A DNA stretch of 64,000 nt, taken from Paragonimus skrjabini miyazakii. Taxonomy: Eukaryota; Platyhelminthes; Trematoda; Plagiorchiida; Troglotrematidae. The stretch is from assembly GCA_014338405.1 (NCBI GenBank), contig JTDE01002508.1:27201-91200 (forward strand), written 5' to 3'. The position numbers and the translations under genes were made by a program. The notes beneath the pieces were generated by a model. The model was not told where the DNA came from and did not search any database. It was given only the letters and a program-made list of their open reading frames with translations. Shown here piece by piece: positions 24,121 to 36,681 of the stretch. The first letter of the stretch is position 1; every line of letters begins with the position of its first letter.

Positions 24121-25888
24121 TAGCCCATCCTAGCCCGTATCCATCTCGTTGCTCGCCACCGATAGTCAGCGGAAACGAGAACCGTTTAGGTGTACCTGCA
24201 AAGTAACTGGGAATGTCAATGCATTACAAAAGGCCACGGTAGAAAACACAGACTCAGACTTCGTCTGACATAAAACAAGAGCTGAGCTCACTGAACAAAA
24301 ATACGGCGTTCGCTCTTCCCAGGATGACAGTTGCACCAAAGGCATTGGCATTGTCTACTGTTCGAATTGAGGAAGCCGCTGCAAATTCGAAGAACGGGAC
24401 ACGCCGGGGTGACAGTTTCTAACTATATCCTCTCTGCGAGTTTCGCTTGATTGCTCGCTTCAAGAACAAAAGAAGCACCCCTAGTTTTTCAGGACAAAGT
24501 CACAAATCAAGGCTGACCCAGTGTACCAAGTCAAAGCAAAGGTCTTAAGCCCCACTATTAAGTGGATACTAACGCCTCACGATAGGTCAACCCACGCCCA
24601 TCCACCAGCAAAAGAATTGATTATACTCATCCCCTTACGTAGGCAATCACTCGCAGAACTGCATGAGTTTGAAGGAATAGTCTACAGGAGTGACGTAAAC
24701 CTCCACTCTCTTCCTCTACCTTTAGCTCCTTCACTTCAAAAAAGTTTGTTGAGCACATCTGCCCAAACAAAACGGAAGCTAGTCTGCTGTTTCAGTGAGG
24801 TGACATGAAAAACTTGCCTAGACTATACGACCGACTGCGAACCAAATCTATCCAATGTACTTCCAGTAAATGACTATCGAGATAGATCCGTTACGAAAAA
24901 CTTGGCGGTAAAGGTAAAGTAAATTGCCAGATGGTGACAGTGGAGACGAGGATCACTTTTAAGTCTGCTCTATTAAGATGGTTAAGTCGCAGAGTTGTTT
25001 GATGTCCATCAACATTGGGCAATGCCTCGACCAGTTCCAACGGACACGCTCTCTTCACGGTCCAACACTTACCCACCTATCTCTCCATTTAGATAATAAG
25101 GTGCCTGTCCATGCTCATGCCCTTATTTACCCGCTGTTGTACAGAAGAATAGACCGAGCATACGAAGAGGCGATTGTTCGAAAGCATTGAAGGGTACTGA
25201 CCAGGTTTTTTAAGAAATGGAGAAATAAAATCAAGGACAGTTGCGATTGTCGCTCAATTAGCGGACACGAATAATCCGACCAAGTCATTCAAGAGAGTCT
25301 ACAGGTTCCGGTCAGCCAGACGAGATCAATCGATCAATATGCTGAAGGGATCGCTACTCGACTATTTAGTCCTAAGCTGCGCGAGCAAGAGATTCGTTCG
25401 CTCCTTAATCAGCGATCAATTTGCTTTGGTCTCTTGTTGGTCAGTCACAAGTGACATAAGTTGCTCGCGGTCCATTAAATTAACAACTGTAGCTTTCACT
25501 GACAAACCATGTAGATAATCGCCAAGTAACAGCTAAGTCTAAAATTGTATACTGATCTGATGACGACATCTTGAAAACCTGTGGTCGTCACTTTGAAATT
25601 ATAGAGGTGTTTACAATAAGGTGTTTCGCTTCATACATTGTCTGAGTCTTAATCGCATGATATGCAAAAGAGCGCAAATATTAGTCGTTATTTGCCCAGT
25701 AGGTATGAACTCTAATACCTATTTATTACAGTCACTAGAACTAACGGACCTAACTCCCAAAATTGCGCCTGCTTGTCTAGGGTGAGATTGCACTCACCTT
25801 ATGGTCACATGCGCCTATCGATCGAATTTTTGAAAAGAAGATATGTTAGATAGGAATTAGGTGACAGTTCATACTGCATGCAGTAACG
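24121..25888. other. Possible gypsy remainder, then unassigned
   Basis: Integrase should follow RNase H in a gypsy element, and open frames exist at 24521-24808 and 24978-25190. I could not recognise an HHCC zinc finger, DDE signature or long terminal repeat. The last 600 bp before the kinesin light chain gene hold nothing I can identify and may include its promoter and 5' UTR. Confidence 0.3.
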
Positions 25889-27319
25889 ATGGGTTCATCA
25901 GTGGGTGACACCAACGAAACTCAATCATCTTTGTCATATCCGTCCTCAAGCACAGATACAGAGGCATTAGAGCTCACAACAAACAGCAACATACGGTCCG
26001 AAGACCTGCACACAATTTCCTCTAAACAGTGGGCAAATGACGCCCGCTTGAATCTGACTGTTCTAAGTGACAGTCAGAATTTCACGTACGAAATGCTGTT
26101 GCGCGAATTTTCTTTAGCTGGTATGCTGGCTGAACGAGCCGAAACATGGAAGAAATTGATATCAGTTGATCAAATACGCGACAAAATAGACTCAGCATTA
26201 TTTGAAACAGAAGTAATGTCTGACTTATTCGCAAACTTGGAGCGGGTCGACTGTGAAAAGGTAAGACTGGAGTTGCAGTACGAGCGATTACGAAATGAGA
26301 ATACTTCTCTTTGCGAACAACAACAAATTCTCAAGGAGCGATTGCAAAAAGTAAACGAAAATTTACGTGAAGCGGAAGCTGAAAGGGACATGCAGCATTT
26401 TATTTACAGAATTCGTCACACGGAACTCGTTGCAACTCAAGCCAAGCCCCGATTTATCAAATATGATCTTGACGAGGATGGTTGCATATCTGAGTTAATG
26501 TCTTCAAAGATGCAAGGCGTTTATCATTTGGCTCTAAAATATATTACCGAGGGTCATTTGGATGTCGCCGTAGCCATGTGCACTCAGCTGTTGCGAGAAC
26601 AAGGAAAAACAAACGAATTAACTGCAATAGAGCACGGGGTGGTAAACTTTCTTCTAGGTATAATACTTTCTCAGAAGGGTCGACTGAAAGAATCTCTAAC
26701 GAATATGGAGGACGCATTGAAGACATTGGAAATTAGTGTTGGCAAGGACCATCCTAGCCTTTGTTGTGTGCTCGTACAGCTTGCGGAAGGAAATCTTGAA
26801 AGCAAGAACTACAAGGACGCTGAGAAGTATCTTCGCCGAGCAATTATCATGAAACAAACGCAATTAGGAAAAGAACACGAGGAAGTGATAAAATTGCAAA
26901 TGGAGTTATGTACCATCTTGGTGAATTCAGAAAGATCAAAAGAGGCCATCCAATTGGGTCAGACGATAAAGTCTGTAATTAGTTCCAGATATCAACCGGG
27001 TGACCCGGTAGTGATCAAATTGAACGTACTTTTGGTGAAAGCACACCTGATGGAGCAAGAAGTAAGCGTTGCACACAGTTTTCTGAAAACTGCACTCAAG
27101 GAGGGTTTTCCAAACATAGGCGAACAGACAATTTGCGATATTTTGGAATCTAGTGAACCTACTAAACGTATTGACCAAACAGAATTGTATACTACGTACG
27201 AACAATTGGAAGGCGTACATGGGCTTGAACTGCTAACCATACTCCGAGATATCTACAAGATAGAAGGTAATCAAGAGGCATACACACAATTAACTTGTCT
27301 ACTTAATGCTTGCCTTTAG
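25889..27319 (+). CDS. KLC: Kinesin light chain-like protein, divergent, single exon
   Basis: Kinesin light chains join the heavy-chain tail to cargo in the kinesin-1 motor. This 476-residue frame has the family layout. A polar N-terminus (about 1-65) comes first. A coiled coil at about 115-172 (charged heptads around LERVDCEKVRLELQYERLRN) would bind the heavy chain. TPR-like helices follow at about 205-360, with the markers GKDHPSL, YKDAEKYLRRAI and LGKEH that match KLC repeats. Later TPRs are weak. The start is supported by an in-frame TGA 27 nt upstream (25862). Canonical KLCs are usually longer (about 550 residues) with better-conserved TPRs. No intron is visible, so it may be a retrocopy or a lineage-specific paralogue. 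The intact frame argues for function. No AATAAA was seen in the next 350 bp. Confidence 0.85.
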   Translation: MGSSVGDTNETQSSLSYPSSSTDTEALELTTNSNIRSEDLHTISSKQWANDARLNLTVLSDSQNFTYEMLLREFSLAGMLAERAETWKKLISVDQIRDKIDSALFETEVMSDLFANLERVDCEKVRLELQYERLRNENTSLCEQQQILKERLQKVNENLREAEAERDMQHFIYRIRHTELVATQAKPRFIKYDLDEDGCISELMSSKMQGVYHLALKYITEGHLDVAVAMCTQLLREQGKTNELTAIEHGVVNFLLGIILSQKGRLKESLTNMEDALKTLEISVGKDHPSLCCVLVQLAEGNLESKNYKDAEKYLRRAIIMKQTQLGKEHEEVIKLQMELCTILVNSERSKEAIQLGQTIKSVISSRYQPGDPVVIKLNVLLVKAHLMEQEVSVAHSFLKTALKEGFPNIGEQTICDILESSEPTKRIDQTELYTTYEQLEGVHGLELLTILRDIYKIEGNQEAYTQLTCLLNACL

Positions 27320-28479
27320 GCAGTGATGCATTTTCGTGAGCACATAATTACAAATTTCACGTTTTGTTTGGTGTTATGCAGCATACTTCCGACCTTACAG
27401 CATGACAGAATGCATCCCCAGTCCGGCAAATGCGTAATTTCAGTGAACATCAACCTTCAGAAGCGCACTTTTTACCATACGACAAAAACAATATTACATG
27501 ATATAATATACAGAAGTTTGTCAATTGAACCATCTGTAACAGGTGTATGTCAGAGTGTAATTTTAGTTTGTATGGACTTATGTTAAGTACCATTGCAAAA
27601 TATCTCCCGGACATGGAAAACGATTAGTCTTTTGGTTATAAAGTAGAGTGCACAACTACATGTAAGGTACTAGACAAAACGGTTGTGGCCTGCGTTAACT
27701 CCAGTCTATGACAGAAACACACTAAGTACACTGCGTGCAAGTTGTCATGAGTTCTATCTGACATTATCTACACTGAGTAGCACGCAAACACATCGGTCAT
27801 GGTGGTCTCAATCAAATCCCTATTGAACCACCACAGTGAACTAATCGAGCAAATTTGTAGCTAGAAATGTGGTGTGTCAGGAGTCCACCAGTATGAAGAC
27901 AGTTTTAGCACCAACACAAGGACGTAAAACAAAACTCATAAATGAAAGGGCAGAAAAAAACAGAACGTTAAATGAAACACGAAAATTCCGATAAACGACA
28001 GTGAAAGGTGTGCTAGACATAAATTGTTGGCTATTCTGATATTGTTTAATTACTTTCTGTGTCTTGCAATGAGAAGTGTTTGAAGGTAGCAGAGGAAAGC
28101 GGCAACCAAAACTATTGCGCCATTACCGCCATTGGCTTCGACACACAGTCACCCACTTCAATCATTTGAACAAAGCGGTTGGTAAACGAGCATCGGTGGA
28201 TGCAGGCATTTCGTACTAGACCACTGAATAAGGAAGAAGACACTTGACTAATCGAAGACAGTATGCCACCAGCCGGGAGTAATTCTTGAAAATGATTGGA
28301 CAGAGGAAGATATACAGACACCTGAAACGTGATGATCGCCCACTGTTTGAACCATCTGATCTTCCCAAAGCATGGTGTCATTCAAACCTACATTAGCCAT
28401 GTCTCATTCAAATCAACACGTAAGGACAGGGTTGTTGATCAAGATTTGACAGTTAGCCATTCGAAAGCTTGACAGCTAC
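27320..28479. other. 3' flank of kinesin light chain gene; no recognised feature
   Basis: No convincing open frame, poly-A tract or target-site duplication is visible after the stop codon. A retrogene origin therefore cannot be confirmed from the flank. Confidence 0.4.
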
Positions 28480-28860
28480 AGCATCAGAGACTCCCTGGAG
28501 CTTGTGGATGAGATGGACGGAATCAATAACAAAAATGAACACGTGTTCTATAGACGTTCCGTTTTCCTTTGTCAACGTCACTCATCAACAATCTCTTGTG
28601 ACCAGACGTCTTTCGAAAATACTCCACTTCTTGTGCCGAAGGAATATCTAAAAACCTTACTGTGCCTTATAATATGGATATCAGCGTCGAATTCCAAAAC
28701 ACACCATACAGGAAACTTGATACTGCGGCGCATCAGACACACTCCTTTTATTAACCTTTTCATAATCATGGTGGAAGAACAACTCAGTGATATCCCGTCA
28801 CAAGTGTCCTACTGGAGGCACAATATAGACGATGTCTTTGTTTTGTTCTAAAAACCGAGT
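28480..28860 (+). mobile_element. Penelope-like element, RT core fragment (different subfamily)
   Basis: A frame at 28504-28851 includes VPKEYLKTLLCLI and ends in VEEQLSDIPSQV, YWRHNIDDVFVLF. This follows the PLE order of helix, motif B region and catalytic loop, with IDD in place of VDD, so both aspartates are kept. The A/B region (MGSPLGP) is eroded. The sequence is clearly distinct from the YVND copies, so a separate PLE lineage is represented. Confidence 0.65.
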
Positions 28861-29039
28861 ACTAACTGAACCATTTGTCCCGTCTCTCAACGGTGACCGC
28901 CATAACCCAAAGACGACACCTAATTTAACCGGATGTCCTTATCACAAGAAGATTCGGTGAATCAACGAGTAAACACTCCTGTCATTAAACCGGCTGTCGA
29001 CATCGATGAGATCAACTGTACTTTCACAGGATACAGAGT

Positions 29040-29270
29040 AGCTTCTACTTAGATGCTATGGAGTTCTCTCTTTTCACTTATTAGTCTGTTCAACTATTTC
29101 CAAAGAATTTGCCCCGCTGAAATCCATAAAAGTAAGTGGACCTGACAACTTTTCAACGGTCGTTTTTAAGGATTTTGTAAAGTTTCCGCGACAACCTCTA
29201 GCTGAGTTATTTCCTCGGCTGCAGACGACGTAAAACTGCTGACTGCCAAAGAGTAACACGCATCACATCA
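29040..29270 (+). mobile_element. CR1-like LINE RT N-terminal fragment
   Basis: The + strand encodes KEFAPLKSIKVSGPDNFSTV, then VFKDFVKF and PLAELF. This corresponds to the LKxxKSPGPDNLSPxVFK helix and following segment of CR1-like reverse transcriptases. Further decayed LINE sequence probably continues to about 29900 (a frame near 29690 reads TKYTNDVML, recalling motif C), but that is uncertain. Confidence 0.5.
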
Positions 29271-30559
29271 ATTCCCAGAAAAGGCAAAATCAAATTTCGT
29301 CTGACTTTATATACGCATGCATCACCAGAAGTTTTTATAAAAACCCATCCTTGCTCAACTGGAAGCTTAATCGAACATTAAAGATTCTAATTAGTTTGAT
29401 TATCACCGTTTACACTGAACTTCGGATGATCTCGCTTGTCTAGTTCATTCAACTCTGTCGTCGCCTGATTAAAAATCAACAGCTGTTTGGAAGTGTTGAT
29501 AGAGAGACGCTACTTCAAATGCTCAAAAAATCCGCGGCTCAAACTTAAAATTTATGATTAATTTACAAACCGATGCCAATTCACTGAGTTCCGTGTTCAA
29601 GCCTCATTCCCACTCATCACTTGCCTTAGTGTACTATAGCCTAAAATTCTCTCCCTTCTCTTTCCACTTTAAACCGCATTCATGCCAGTAGATAACAAAA
29701 CATGTGTAACCAAATATACAAATGATGTGATGCTGGACATCAGTCATCCAATTAGATTTTCCTCTCTAATCCTGTTAGACAGATCATTCGAAGTAACAAC
29801 TTGGTCAGATTTTCACAGGTTATCTTCTACATAAACCCAACCTTCTTATTATTGAACTGGCCTAAAAATTAAATCAGCAAAGTTTTTCATAGGTTATACT
29901 GACTGACCATTTTCATCCATTTTTCTTCCAGTTTCATGACTATCTGTATGATTTTGTGACGTAGCCACAGTTGTCATACATTTGCTAAAGATGTGCATAT
30001 AAAAGGACGTTTAAAATTCACCTCTCGGGTTAATTTGACTTAGCAGCGAGATATTTACAGGAAGCCCACGTGATCGGATTAACATGTTTTATTCGCTTCA
30101 AAGAGGTGGAATCTAAGCGTGACGAGATGAGAATGTTGGTCATCAGAGCACGCCACATCTGCACATCTGGTTACGTTGCGCAAGAACTGGGACAGCTCAC
30201 GACTCTGGGGAAGTATGTAAACCCCGAACGTTTTATCAGTCACAGTGAACCAAATCACAAGTGGTAAAAATGAGGAAATAACTAGGAACTTATTACATGC
30301 TGAGCCACACTTCAAAGACATTGCGGATGACTCAACGAATTCTCGTCGTAGAAACGGAAACATAAAGTCACCGAACTTCTGGTACTTGACCAGATAAACA
30401 GGTAACCTCTGTCTTCAATCAAAGAAAGGCAATTAACTGGCACTAGATCACACTGTGTACACAAATTATTGTGCAACTGTAGAGAGGAAGTTACGAAGGT
30501 AGAACCAGTGGATCATTCATCATCGTAGCAGCCATAAGCTTGACCGAAAGGTACTGTGG
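29271..30559. other. No firmly recognised feature
   Basis: Probable LINE debris to about 29900, then short frames only. Nothing supports a host exon. Confidence 0.35.
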
Positions 30560-30880
30560 CTCGGGCCATCACTCACCTCAACCGTGACGTGGAATATCCT
30601 GGAAGAGAGCGCTACTAAGAAGGTTGAAAATTACTAAGACAAGACTAAGTGAAAGAACTGGAAATGGTAGGCATACAGGCACGCCATTGACTGCAACATA
30701 TCGCCATCTCGGATGGCGTTTCCAACCAGCGGTTTGAGTGATCACGAAGACCTCAAGCAGGCAGGCGACATTTACCCACTTTGCTCAATGAAGCAGTCAG
30801 GGTCTTCATATTTCGTGACCACTCTGTTGCTTGACCACCACGCGGTTTTAGTCAACCGTTGGTGGCCACAGTCTATAATG
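30560..30880 (-). mobile_element. RTE-type LINE 3' end, copy 1
   Basis: The - strand matches the + strand sequence at 38010-38350 over roughly 300 bp. Shared blocks include GTGGTCAAGCAACA, GAAATATGAAGACCCTGACTG and TGATCACTCAAACCGCTGG. In the 38-kb copy this encodes the conserved C-terminal end of trematode RTE polyproteins (GRCCLPGWGPRDHSNRWLQT). It is 5' truncated and non-coding now. Confidence 0.65.
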
Positions 30881-30999
30881 TTCGGTACGGTAAACGATCA
30901 GATGAGATACGGGGTACGTCACCCAACCATCGCACGCTGTGTAACGGGATTAGTTGACCAATTGATCGCGCATCCCGAACGTCGAGGAGTTCCTTAATG

Positions 31000-32640
31000 G
31001 AAATATGAATAAACAGCGTTTGAAACAATTGGTAAAAAAGCGATATCATTATTCAAACTGTGCATAGTTAATTCGGACTTGGTTAGTCCAATTAAGCCAA
31101 CCGATTAAATAACCTAATCGTAACGACTGTTGTGGTGAGGATAAACTATCAAATCATAAGACCCGTGATTGATCAGAAAAACACGTGTATTGAGATCTCG
31201 AAGAAAACAAGAAAGAATATGAGAGCCACTGATAAGACATCTGAACTGGTGTTTTGACATGCGAACATGATATCGGCCTATATGTGTAAATGAGTGTGTT
31301 CGTGTTGTTGTTGAAGCATGTCACTTATGATTGTGGCTAAGCACAGTTAGTGCTGAGAGTAGAAGTGTGAATGAAGATTTTGTGACGACAGCAATTCGAC
31401 GTTGAAGGCATTCGAAACATTCACGCTTACATCGCATCATTGCAGGCAGTGCTACCAAGATCTCTGGAATTCGGAACAGAACGTACTGACAGATCAATCC
31501 ATGAAGGGTATTTCACCGGCAGTTCGGAAACAGCCCGATACCACTATCATCGTCCGTCCGACAACTTTAGAGGGATTGGAAGATGCTGTCCATCAACTGA
31601 TGTCTGGAAACGTAGCGACGATCAACGAGGTCAAAGCGGACGGAGTAAGCGAAGCGAACAAGCCTTGAAAAGCAACGGAAATAGCTAGGGAAGTAACAGC
31701 TTTGGAGATGAGGAACACGGGGGAGCATCGCAGCAATCTGTTATACAGCGGGAAACATGCCCGTTCGACAATGAAAACTCATACTGAAATGAATGGTAGG
31801 CTTTCTGCTTAGAAGAACGTTCAACAAGAGGGCAGATCAGTTTAAGGTTAAGATCAACAAGAGCTCAAAACACTGTTCGATTGCCTCAGAGACAGTGGGT
31901 TCAATGAGTGGGTGGATAAAAGGGGGAACCGTTCAACCGTGTGGAGTCGTCGGTCGGACAGTGAGCAGGTTAACTCCCAAGGTTGATGGCCTAACACGGT
32001 ACGACGACCGAAACGATGGTCATTTGATCAAGCAGCCGTTCATCGTCTTTCAGGAGGCATGCCGCGATGGTGCGGAAGCCGCGAACGACTTGAAAGATAA
32101 TTAGCCTGTAACAAAGTGCACCATGGTCCCGCAAACAAGAAAGACCAAAGTAACATTCTGGTAAGTTGAAGCGAACGCGCGTAAACAGTAATAAATATGT
32201 GGTAAAATGCTACTAAAGGAAATGATACACAAATCCCATTAGAAGCCTCCATGCATCACCTCGAATATGTCACTAACAACATGTACAGAACATAATTGTG
32301 TGTGAAAAACGGTCCGAATGAGGATCCGGTAGCTACCCCCATGTTGCTACCTATATATACATATCCACGCCTGACTGAAATTAAGCATTACACGTGTGAT
32401 TTCTCACCTAGAAGACCCACGTCCATTTGATTATGTGCAACGTACTTACATAAGTACTCCACCACTTCTTTAAAGGACACATTGTGAGTAGTGACGTGAC
32501 ACCTAGAAAGAGCATCCAATGATTCATAACCTTGACCGGACTGACAGAACTCCCAAACTCGCAAGTATCTTCCCAACTAAATGCAGTTAATCTTGCTCTA
32601 ATTTTAGTATCTGAACTAGCCATCAGGATATACTATACGG
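31000..32640. other. No recognised feature
   Basis: A + strand frame of 88 codons (31402-31668) and another of about 100 codons (31793-32104) are present, but neither shows a domain. Base composition is somewhat richer in G and C here than in the surroundings. They could be gag-like or chance frames. Confidence 0.3.
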
Positions 32641-32659
32641 TGAATCACTCAGGTAAACA

Positions 32660-32795
32660 GTAGGGCGTAATGGCAGCTCATTTTAAGGAACTTTGGGATA
32701 TCTATCAGTCTTGGAAAAGTCGTACTGAGAGACCTACTCCGCTCGAAAACAGCTACGCCGATGATGTCGGCCTATTTTAGCTGGCGCAGTACCAC
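32660..32795 (+). mobile_element. RT motif C fragment
   Basis: A short + strand frame reads SRTERPTPLENSYADDVGLF and then stops. The YADD catalytic motif in this spacing is typical of LINE reverse transcriptases. Too little is left to place it in a clade. Confidence 0.4.
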
Positions 32796-34086
32796 TGATA
32801 GACTTCCTTATCGATTTTGATTCACCGTTCATTGATCCCATCTTTTGTAATATCAATCGATCGGACAAAATATGAAACATCCAGTCACAATAGCCTGAGT
32901 TATCCAGTGGAACTATTCCAGCTTTGTTAAATTAACTTTGTCTGCTATGTAGCTGTTTAATGGGTTCTGTGTTTTCGACGCAATAGGCCGCCCCAGGATG
33001 CCATGCTATCATGAAACCTACGGCAAGCGTTTACAAAGTCATGAATTATTGATACAAGCGGTGAAATTGTAACCGTTTTCATTCGTTTTATTCGTGCATT
33101 GCTAGCATCAAATCGTAGGTGTGACGGCAGAAGCCTGCAAGTCCCACAGTACGTTTAGACAAAGTAAAGACTGAGAGAAAGTGTTATACACAGGAAACTA
33201 CTTCTGTGTTGAGTGAAAGACTCCAGGTCCGTGAGAACCGTGCCAAGTAGTTGAGGTTCTTTAGAGATTCACTCATCACTTCAATATAGAGTCGCGACGC
33301 AAATTACTGGTCAGTAACATTATTGACAGTGGGGTGTGATGGCCAGTCCTCAACCGTTTTTGAAGAGACGTTCAGTAGTCGCCTCTTTCCGAACTCTTAG
33401 TCTCAAACGGGCTGATTGCGATTTTGGGGAAAATCCAGACTGGCGGCCGTTGTGCTGGAAATCATGAGCTGCCTCCATAACTTAAAAATTAACACAAGTA
33501 AAATGATGGGGAAAGAAACATCGCACATATAAAAAAACAACACCAGTAATAACTGGGGTCTGTTGGTATTATGGATCGCAGTTTCGTCGATACAGAACGC
33601 GGCAAAAAAAATAAGACAGCCCAACGAGCAAAGGACTGAGTGCAATTCAAATGTCATTAATTCTATGTACACAAACACGACAACAATAACTACAAACTGG
33701 TAGTCAGTCCATGCCCATATTTATACTGTATGAACTGCAAATAATGACTGTGTTCGCCATAACATTGGACAACCAGTTTGTTGTGTCCAATCGAATGCCA
33801 GCAAGCCATGCAGTTGGCCAATCAGATTGCTCTGACCTTCAAGCGATCGATGACACATGCGGGCAGCGGCTGCCCATGCTGTGTAGGCTGACAGTTTTCC
33901 GTAACGTATCGTGAATCGGTTGCTCTAATAAAGCTTACTTACTACTGGTATTTTCCGTCGTTCTTGAATACAACACAGGTTTTGTAATTACGTTTCATAC
34001 GCTCTTGTAATTAGCACTCAGTGAAAGAGCGCATCTGAGCTATCTCTAAGCCGAGTCTCAGAAGTGGACTTCCTTCTGACACTTAC
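32796..34086. other. No recognised feature
   Basis: Only short frames without domains. No repeats shared with the rest of the window were noticed. Confidence 0.4.
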
Positions 34087-34286
34087 TAGAATCAGCTTAT
34101 TTTCATCACCAATCCCAATCAAATCAGCTGCACCTAACAGACCTAAACGGTGACTGACAGTTTCATGTGTCTCAATTGCCGTTGACCCCAGCTGAGCATC
34201 AACACCCATCCGATCTAGTAGTAGTTTTGAACTAACAGATTCGCTACTCCGTGTGCCCACAATGAATTGATACTCGCATCCGACTG
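34087..34286 (-). CDS. Candidate internal exon of an unknown gene
   Basis: A 200-nt - strand segment is fully open and bounded by an acceptor (GTCGTACAG before 34286) and a strong donor (CTA|GTAAGTGTC after 34087). The reading frame has a protein-like composition (FIVGTRSSESVSSKLLLDRM, later GLLGAADLIGIGDENKLIL). I do not recognise the family. A further open stretch upstream at about 34390-34520 could be the preceding exon. It lies downstream of the GTPBP10 homologue's stop and poly-A signal on the same strand, so it would belong to another gene. Confidence 0.35.
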
Positions 34287-34540
34287 CTGTACGACAGCAT
34301 GCGAATAAGTGCATGAGTATGTTTGAATACAGACGGGTAAATTGTCCTCCAAAGAGCAGGTGATTGACGATGAGTGAATACGTAACTGTCAGGCCACGCT
34401 GAGATCACTTTCAAACGTCGGCGACTGGATTCGACAATCCGCAGTGCGACGTACTCTCGTCGGCATAAGTAGACATGACTGTAATACAATGAACTGTCAC
34501 CGACTTCAAAATATTTCAAGTGGTTGGCGGCATCTGTCAC

Positions 34541-36396
34541 CGATTAGGCTATCACAGTGACCGAAGCCAAGGGACGCCTGCGCACAATATTCATCACAAG
34601 CGGCTTGTGCTGTACCACCTGTGGTTCCACTCACACACCACGTATCCAGTGTAAACCAGAAGGAATAACATCAATTCACGTGTCGGTGGGACATTTTGTG
34701 CCAAATCAGTCATTGCTGGTTAGCCCATTGATTGGCTAACACGAGACTGAAACCTCTATCTCTCGGAAAATAAACAGACTTCAATGGTAAGATTTGAACT
34801 AAGAATAAAAAATATGGAAAATATAACGCAGTTAGTTCAGTATAGAAGTACACGTTAGTGCACTATAGAGGGAATAGGAAGAAAGATAATTCAATGTTGG
34901 ATTGAATTACAGGCAAAACATTCATCAGATAATACACTAAAAAGCTGAAGAACAGGAAAGGTAGAAGGCTACAGAGACCCGAGTTTTGGAAAAGGGGAGA
35001 TGGTGAGTTGCCAATCGACAATGATCGTTGGTCAACGAGAACGAAAGGAATGGATAAAACGGGCGACTTACTTAAGTCTAACGTACTCGTTGTCTCTTTA
35101 ACGACGGTGTCCTAGGAGTACGTTGATAACTTACTAGTCCGAGACGGCTAGTACATTTGCATGCTGTCCACACTATCCGACCACTTAAAACCAGCCAGCT
35201 GCAAGAGACAAAGACGGCCGAATATCGAGGGTAACCCCAGAGAGAAAAGGCTGGGTTTTCGATCAATACCTTTAGATCCCATATGTAACGAAACAATACT
35301 TTCAGCCGCGGCAAAAATCCGCCATCATCTTTGGAAAATACTGAAGAAAAATAATGCGGGCCTGAATCTGTATGCCATTTCAGTACGTTAAACTACGAAG
35401 CCACTCTGATTTCCAACGGAGAGTCGTCGGAAATACCGTAAGTAAATTGACTGTTCATATTCGTCAGTGACGAATGGGCCCGTCCTAGCCAGTTGAATTT
35501 ATTCAAAATAGGGCTCAGTCTACGCATTAACCCGTTACGACAGGCTGTGATGCTGTGTGGAACCATTTCCGTGTACGCTCTCACTAACGACCTGCCGACT
35601 GCCAGTACTACTATAGATTACTGAAAACATCACACAAAGCAGGTACATCAACTTATCATTTAGCTTCGATTGGTAAGGTAAACACAGAGTCGAAGGAACA
35701 CATGTAGCAACCTTTGCTGTCACTTTGCCTCCATTGTTCGGTTATTCCCAGTGTATCAGGCTATCGTCTCTGAGAGCACAAGATGAATGCGACGTGCATA
35801 CACAATTGTGAAACATGATCGTGATCTGCTTATACATACCCCGACAAATCGAGAATCCAGCAGTGGATCAATTTAACGGCGTTCCAGGATACACCATCGG
35901 GATTGCACAAGCATTTTTATGGTTACATCTTTCGTTATTCGCCAAGTTCCCTGTCCTGTACTGGACCAACCGGATTATAGATCTTGACGTTACATATGGC
36001 ATTGATGTTAGTCAATGACTGACTCTCATTTCTGTAATACAAATGTACAACTGTAAATCCGTGTTCTTGTGCCACGAATAACAACTGTTTACTGCAACTA
36101 GCCCGAGATCTTCTCTTCATTACATACGCTGGAGGTCTGAATTAAAGTGAGATTCCTAGGACAACTCGAAGTCCCTAATTCCCAGTGTTACAACAACTCA
36201 TTCCCATTTCAATCTCTTAATAAAATGCCTCTGTGGCCGTTAATATACCGGCAAGTGAAAATATTCAACTGATCAAACTAGCAGTAAATCAGTAACAATA
36301 ATAGGATAATAACCTACACAGAAGCCTTACCATCACGCATTAAACTGCACGAGTTGATGCAGACTTGACAACTGCGACATAAGTTTTACGAGATGA
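34541..36396. other. No recognised feature
   Basis: Open frames on both strands are short and unrecognised. A - strand frame at 35393-35584 and a + strand frame at 35161-35391 overlap nothing known. Confidence 0.35.
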
Positions 36397-36402
36397 TTTA
36401 TT
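36397..36402 (-). terminator. Polyadenylation signal AATAAA of the GTPBP10 homologue
   Basis: TTTATT on the + strand is AATAAA on the - strand, about 140 nt beyond the stop codon at 36545. The position suits the end of a short 3' UTR. The motif is common by chance in AT-rich DNA. Confidence 0.45.
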
Positions 36403-36544
36403 TTAAGTGCACAGAAAGGCTAGACAATTCAATCACATATTTACCGCCACGAAGAGGGTACGTCATCTGAATACGCGAACAAGATGAGAAAGCTCAAAAA
36501 AATGTATTCAAACAAAATCTACAAGGGTATGTCGTCAAGAGCAA

Positions 36545-36681
36545 TTAGCAATAGGTTGTGGATCGATCGAAAAGGAGGGCGTCATCTTTGGCAAATTCCT
36601 GTTTCAACCGTCGTTGTATTAGGCTTGCGTGTTTCCGTAACTCAATTGCATCCAAGGTCTGTCGCAAACTGTCCTTCAACT
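36545..36681 (-). CDS. GTPBP10: GTPBP10 homologue, exon 6 (terminal)
   Basis: The acceptor is a pyrimidine-rich tract ending in CATTTTAG before 36681. The first two bases AG complete the codon begun by the last G of exon 5, giving E in IAELKDSLRQTLD. This matches the human order of ISAxxGxGIEELKxxIRxxLD. The exon ends in a basic helix and a stop at 36545-36547. Confidence 0.85.
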
